This document shows, piece after piece, positions 13,152 through 14,629 of a DNA stretch of 14,629 nucleotides. Made by a program: the position numbers and the translations under genes. Each line of letters opens with the position of its first letter. Positions within the stretch are counted from its first letter, which is position 1. The notes under the pieces were generated by a model. The model was not told the origin of the DNA and did not search any database. It saw nothing but the letters and a program-made list of their open reading frames with translations. The stretch spans positions 1 to 14,629 of the forward strand of contig JBKPDO010000089.1 of the NCBI GenBank assembly GCA_046727955.1, in the 5' to 3' direction. This stretch comes from DASVXQ01 sp046727955 (lineage in GTDB: Bacteria; Actinomycetota; CALGFH01).

Positions 13152-13196
13152 TGGTGCGCCCGGAGGGATTCGAACCCCCGACCCGCGGATTAGAAG
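13152..13196 (-). other. Probable attachment site (att core) in the 3' half of tRNA-Arg
   Basis: The integrase gene begins 84 bp from the tRNA 3' end, and elements of this family commonly use the tRNA 3' half as attB. The exact core cannot be set, because I found no second copy of the T-arm/acceptor sequence elsewhere in the window; the partner att site would lie to the left of position 1 or be lost. Confidence 0.45.
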
Positions 13197-13227
13197 TCCG
13201 CCGCTCTCTCCACTGAGCTACGGGCGC
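13152..13227 (-). tRNA. tRNA-Arg (anticodon TCT), with encoded CCA
   Basis: The minus strand folds into a full cloverleaf. The acceptor stem is GCGCCCG/CGGGCGC (7 bp), the D arm GCTC/GAGC, the anticodon arm GCGGA/TCCGC with loop CTTCTAA, and the T arm GGGGG/CCCTC (one G-T pair) with TTCGAAT. Discriminator A is at 13155 and CCA at 13152-13154. The anticodon TCT (AGA on +, 13192-13194) reads AGA, and with wobble AGG, codons, which are rare in high-GC genomes. The gene is intact, as expected where an integrating element restores the 3' end of its target. Confidence 0.95.
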
Positions 13228-13702
13228 TGGCTACAGTTTGCTCTCGCCGGCCCCGGTTAACAGCCAAGTTGACAGCCAGCCGTCCGCACAGCTCACGGAA
13301 CAGGTCGTCGAGCGCCGCCACCGCTTGCTGCTGCATCGTAGCGGTTACGTGCGAGTAGGGGTCGAGGGTGATGTCGATCTGGCTGTGGCCGAGCATCTTG
13401 CTGACGACCTTCGGGTGGATGCCCAGCTCCAGCAGCAGCGTTGCGGCGCTGTGGCGGAGGTCGTGGAATCGCATCCTCGCAAGGCCCGCCCGCTCCAGCA
13501 GTGGGTAGAAGTCCCGCAGCAGGGGTTTCTCGGGTGACCAGGTGCAGCGAGCGGGTTGTCAAGTTGACGTCGGCCCAGCGCCGCCCGAACAGCTTGCCCT
13601 CGCGCATGCCGATGGGGTGATGGCCAGGACGTAGAGCGCCTCCAGCCGGTCGCCCTTCATGGCTTCCAGGAAGGTTCGTGCCTCGCTGGAGGAGAGCGCG
13701 CG
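13190..13702 (-). pseudogene. Decayed tyrosine integrase, frameshifted and internally deleted
   Basis: Three pieces in different frames add up to the catalytic half of a second integrase. From right to left, the first is RALSSSEARTFLEAMKGDRL...LYVLAI (about 13612-13702). The second, after a frameshift near 13611-13620, is IGMREGKLFGRRWADVNLTT ending LHLVT (about 13530-13611). The third, after another shift near 13521-13530, is LLRDFYPLLERAGLARMRFH then DLRHSAATLL, GHSQ and PYSHVT (13190-13521). The join between LHLVTRE and LLRDFY skips the usual catalytic-lysine hairpin region, about 50 codons. The arm- and core-binding domains are absent. The last frame runs 38 bp into the tRNA and stops at a TAA made from the anticodon loop (13190-13192). 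It cannot be active. It is a different integrase from the one at 11908. Confidence 0.85.
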
Positions 13703-14336
13703 GTTTCCCGAGCACACTGACCTGTTCCAGCTCCTGTGGTGCCCCAACTGGCATGACGAGCCGTGGTACGGGCCGTCCCCGATCACGGTCTGGCGGCGGG
13801 CAGCCGAGGTGACCGAGCCGCTGGCGAGCCCACCACCGCCACGGTTTAAGGCTGACTGGCCCTGGTGCGCGCGGGACTACGTGCCGCTGCCGTGCGTACT
13901 GCACGCCGAACGGGTCGTTGAGTATCCACATGCCGAACAGCCGGGCTTCTCCGACTTGCCCGATGCCCTGGACCACAGGATGCGGCAATGGCAGCAGCGG
14001 CGCGACTGGCTGTACTGGAACGCGTTATCGACCGCGCCGGGCACCAAGGTCGGCGGCTACCCGCGCTGGATCCAGGCCCCGCAGTGGCCAGTGTGTGACT
14101 GCGGGCTGCGCATGCGCCATCTGCTCACGATCGCCAGCGAGGAGTTCGACGACTACGAGCGGTGGCTGCCCGTGGAAGACCGGGATGACCCCAAGATCGC
14201 GGGGCAGCGGTTCCTCATGGATCGGGACTGCTGGGCGCCACACGGCGTCATGCTCGGTGATGTCGGATCGCTGTACCTGTTCACCTGCCCGGCCTGTGCC
14301 GAGCGCCCGCTGGCCGGCACGATGCAGTGCACCTGA
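13697..14336 (+). pseudogene. DUF1963/YwqG-like gene truncated at its 5' end
   Basis: The open frame begins at an ATG at 13659, but residues 1-15 (up to about 13703) are antisense to the integrase remnant and are not part of the family. From residue 16 (FPEHTDLFQLLWCPNWHDEP) to the end the protein is coherent: WRRAAEVTEPL, DYVPLPCVLHAERVVEYP, GTKVGGYPRWIQAPQWPVC, MRHLLTIASEEFDDYERWLP and MLGDVGSLYLFTCPACAERP. This order matches my recollection of DUF1963 (YwqG-like) proteins of actinobacteria, for which the 'KVGGYP..IQ' and 'LGD.GS.Y.F.C' motifs are typical. The cysteines around CDCG and CPAC may bind a metal. Its own start and promoter are gone, and no ribosome site is evident before the 13659 ATG. 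It is therefore likely a 5'-truncated remnant, though it might be expressed from a chance upstream start. Confidence 0.6.
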
Positions 14337-14577
14337 CGATCACGATCACTACCCCGATATCGAAGTGCAACTATGGGGACCAAGAGTCTGGTTAGCTCTT
14401 GCTGCGAGGGCGCGATAAGAGGAAGTAGGGCCAACTACCCCACAGGATCGGCTGGTCCGTGGCTCGCATTGGTCGGATATGGATCTTACTCGACTTTCGC
14501 GGTTCTGGTTTCCGGTGGGGTGAGGTAACAGGCCGGGTGGTGTGGAGCCGGCTTGCGGGCGGGCTGGTAGCAAGAGA

Positions 14578-14619
14578 GCATCGGCGGCCCCTCCCTTGCC
14601 CAGGAGCCGCCGCCGATGC
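14578..14619. terminator. Long GC-rich hairpin at the right edge
   Basis: GCATCGGCGGC (14578-14588) pairs perfectly with GCCGCCGATGC (14609-14619). Inside, CTCC (14591-14594) pairs with GGAG (14603-14606) across a 2x2 bulge. There is no T-run. It lies about 240 bp past the truncated DUF1963-like gene and could end a transcript coming from the right. The rest of 14337-14577 shows no gene I can support. Confidence 0.4.
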
Positions 14620-14629
14620 CCGCATGGAG

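Noticed and set aside
14392..14625. Minus-strand open frames at the right edge
   Set aside because: Two overlapping frames, no ribosome site and no recognisable motif; the hairpin at 14578-14619 lies inside them.

Overview
High-GC DNA with strong third-position G/C bias in its coding regions, a WhiB-type iron-sulfur domain, a likely F420-dependent luciferase-fold oxidoreductase and an XRE-TPR regulator. Together these point to an actinobacterium (phylum well supported; genus not determinable here). The window looks like most of one arm of an integrative, probably conjugative, element or genomic island inserted beside a tRNA-Arg(TCT) gene. To the right of the tRNA lie the remains of a second, decayed integration event.

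Layout, left to right. Positions 1-582 hold no gene I can defend. At 583-690 is a 28-bp tandem repeat, and a promoter-like sequence spans its last, diverged copy ahead of a three-helix membrane protein (713-1042, +). Three minus-strand units follow: a 71-aa unknown protein (1198-1413), a membrane protein with a PH-like tail (1701-2180), and a four-gene operon (2529-7277). Two copies of the same 48-bp terminator module lie in this part. In transcription order the operon encodes a CxxC zinc-binding protein, a VirD4/TraG-type coupling ATPase, a 625-aa protein with a WhiB domain set among multiple helix-turn-helix repeats, and a 214-aa protein with nine DRA tripeptide repeats. Each of the three junctions is an 11-bp start/stop overlap, so the four are almost certainly translationally coupled.

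Upstream of the operon is a 59-aa excisionase-like protein (7397-7576, -). It is divergent from an XRE repressor-like protein (7732-8103, +). Two short palindromic sites 21 bp apart sit on and beside the xis promoter, which suggests that the small regulator controls excision. A plus-strand cargo block follows: an XRE-TPR regulator closely followed by an F420-type oxidoreductase, and then a secreted protein. A full tyrosine integrase (11908-13068, -) closes the element next to the 3' end of tRNA-Arg. Its start codon lies where a leaderless transcript would begin.

On the other side of the tRNA is a frameshifted, internally deleted integrase pseudogene. Its reading frame ends inside the tRNA anticodon loop, and its 5' end is fused at about 13697-13704 to a plus-strand DUF1963/YwqG-like gene that has lost its own start. 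No relaxase, VirB4-like ATPase or replication gene is visible, and no second copy of the tRNA 3' end was found. The element therefore probably extends past the left edge or is incomplete. The least ordinary part is the coupled coupling-ATPase/WhiB-HTH/DRA-repeat operon.
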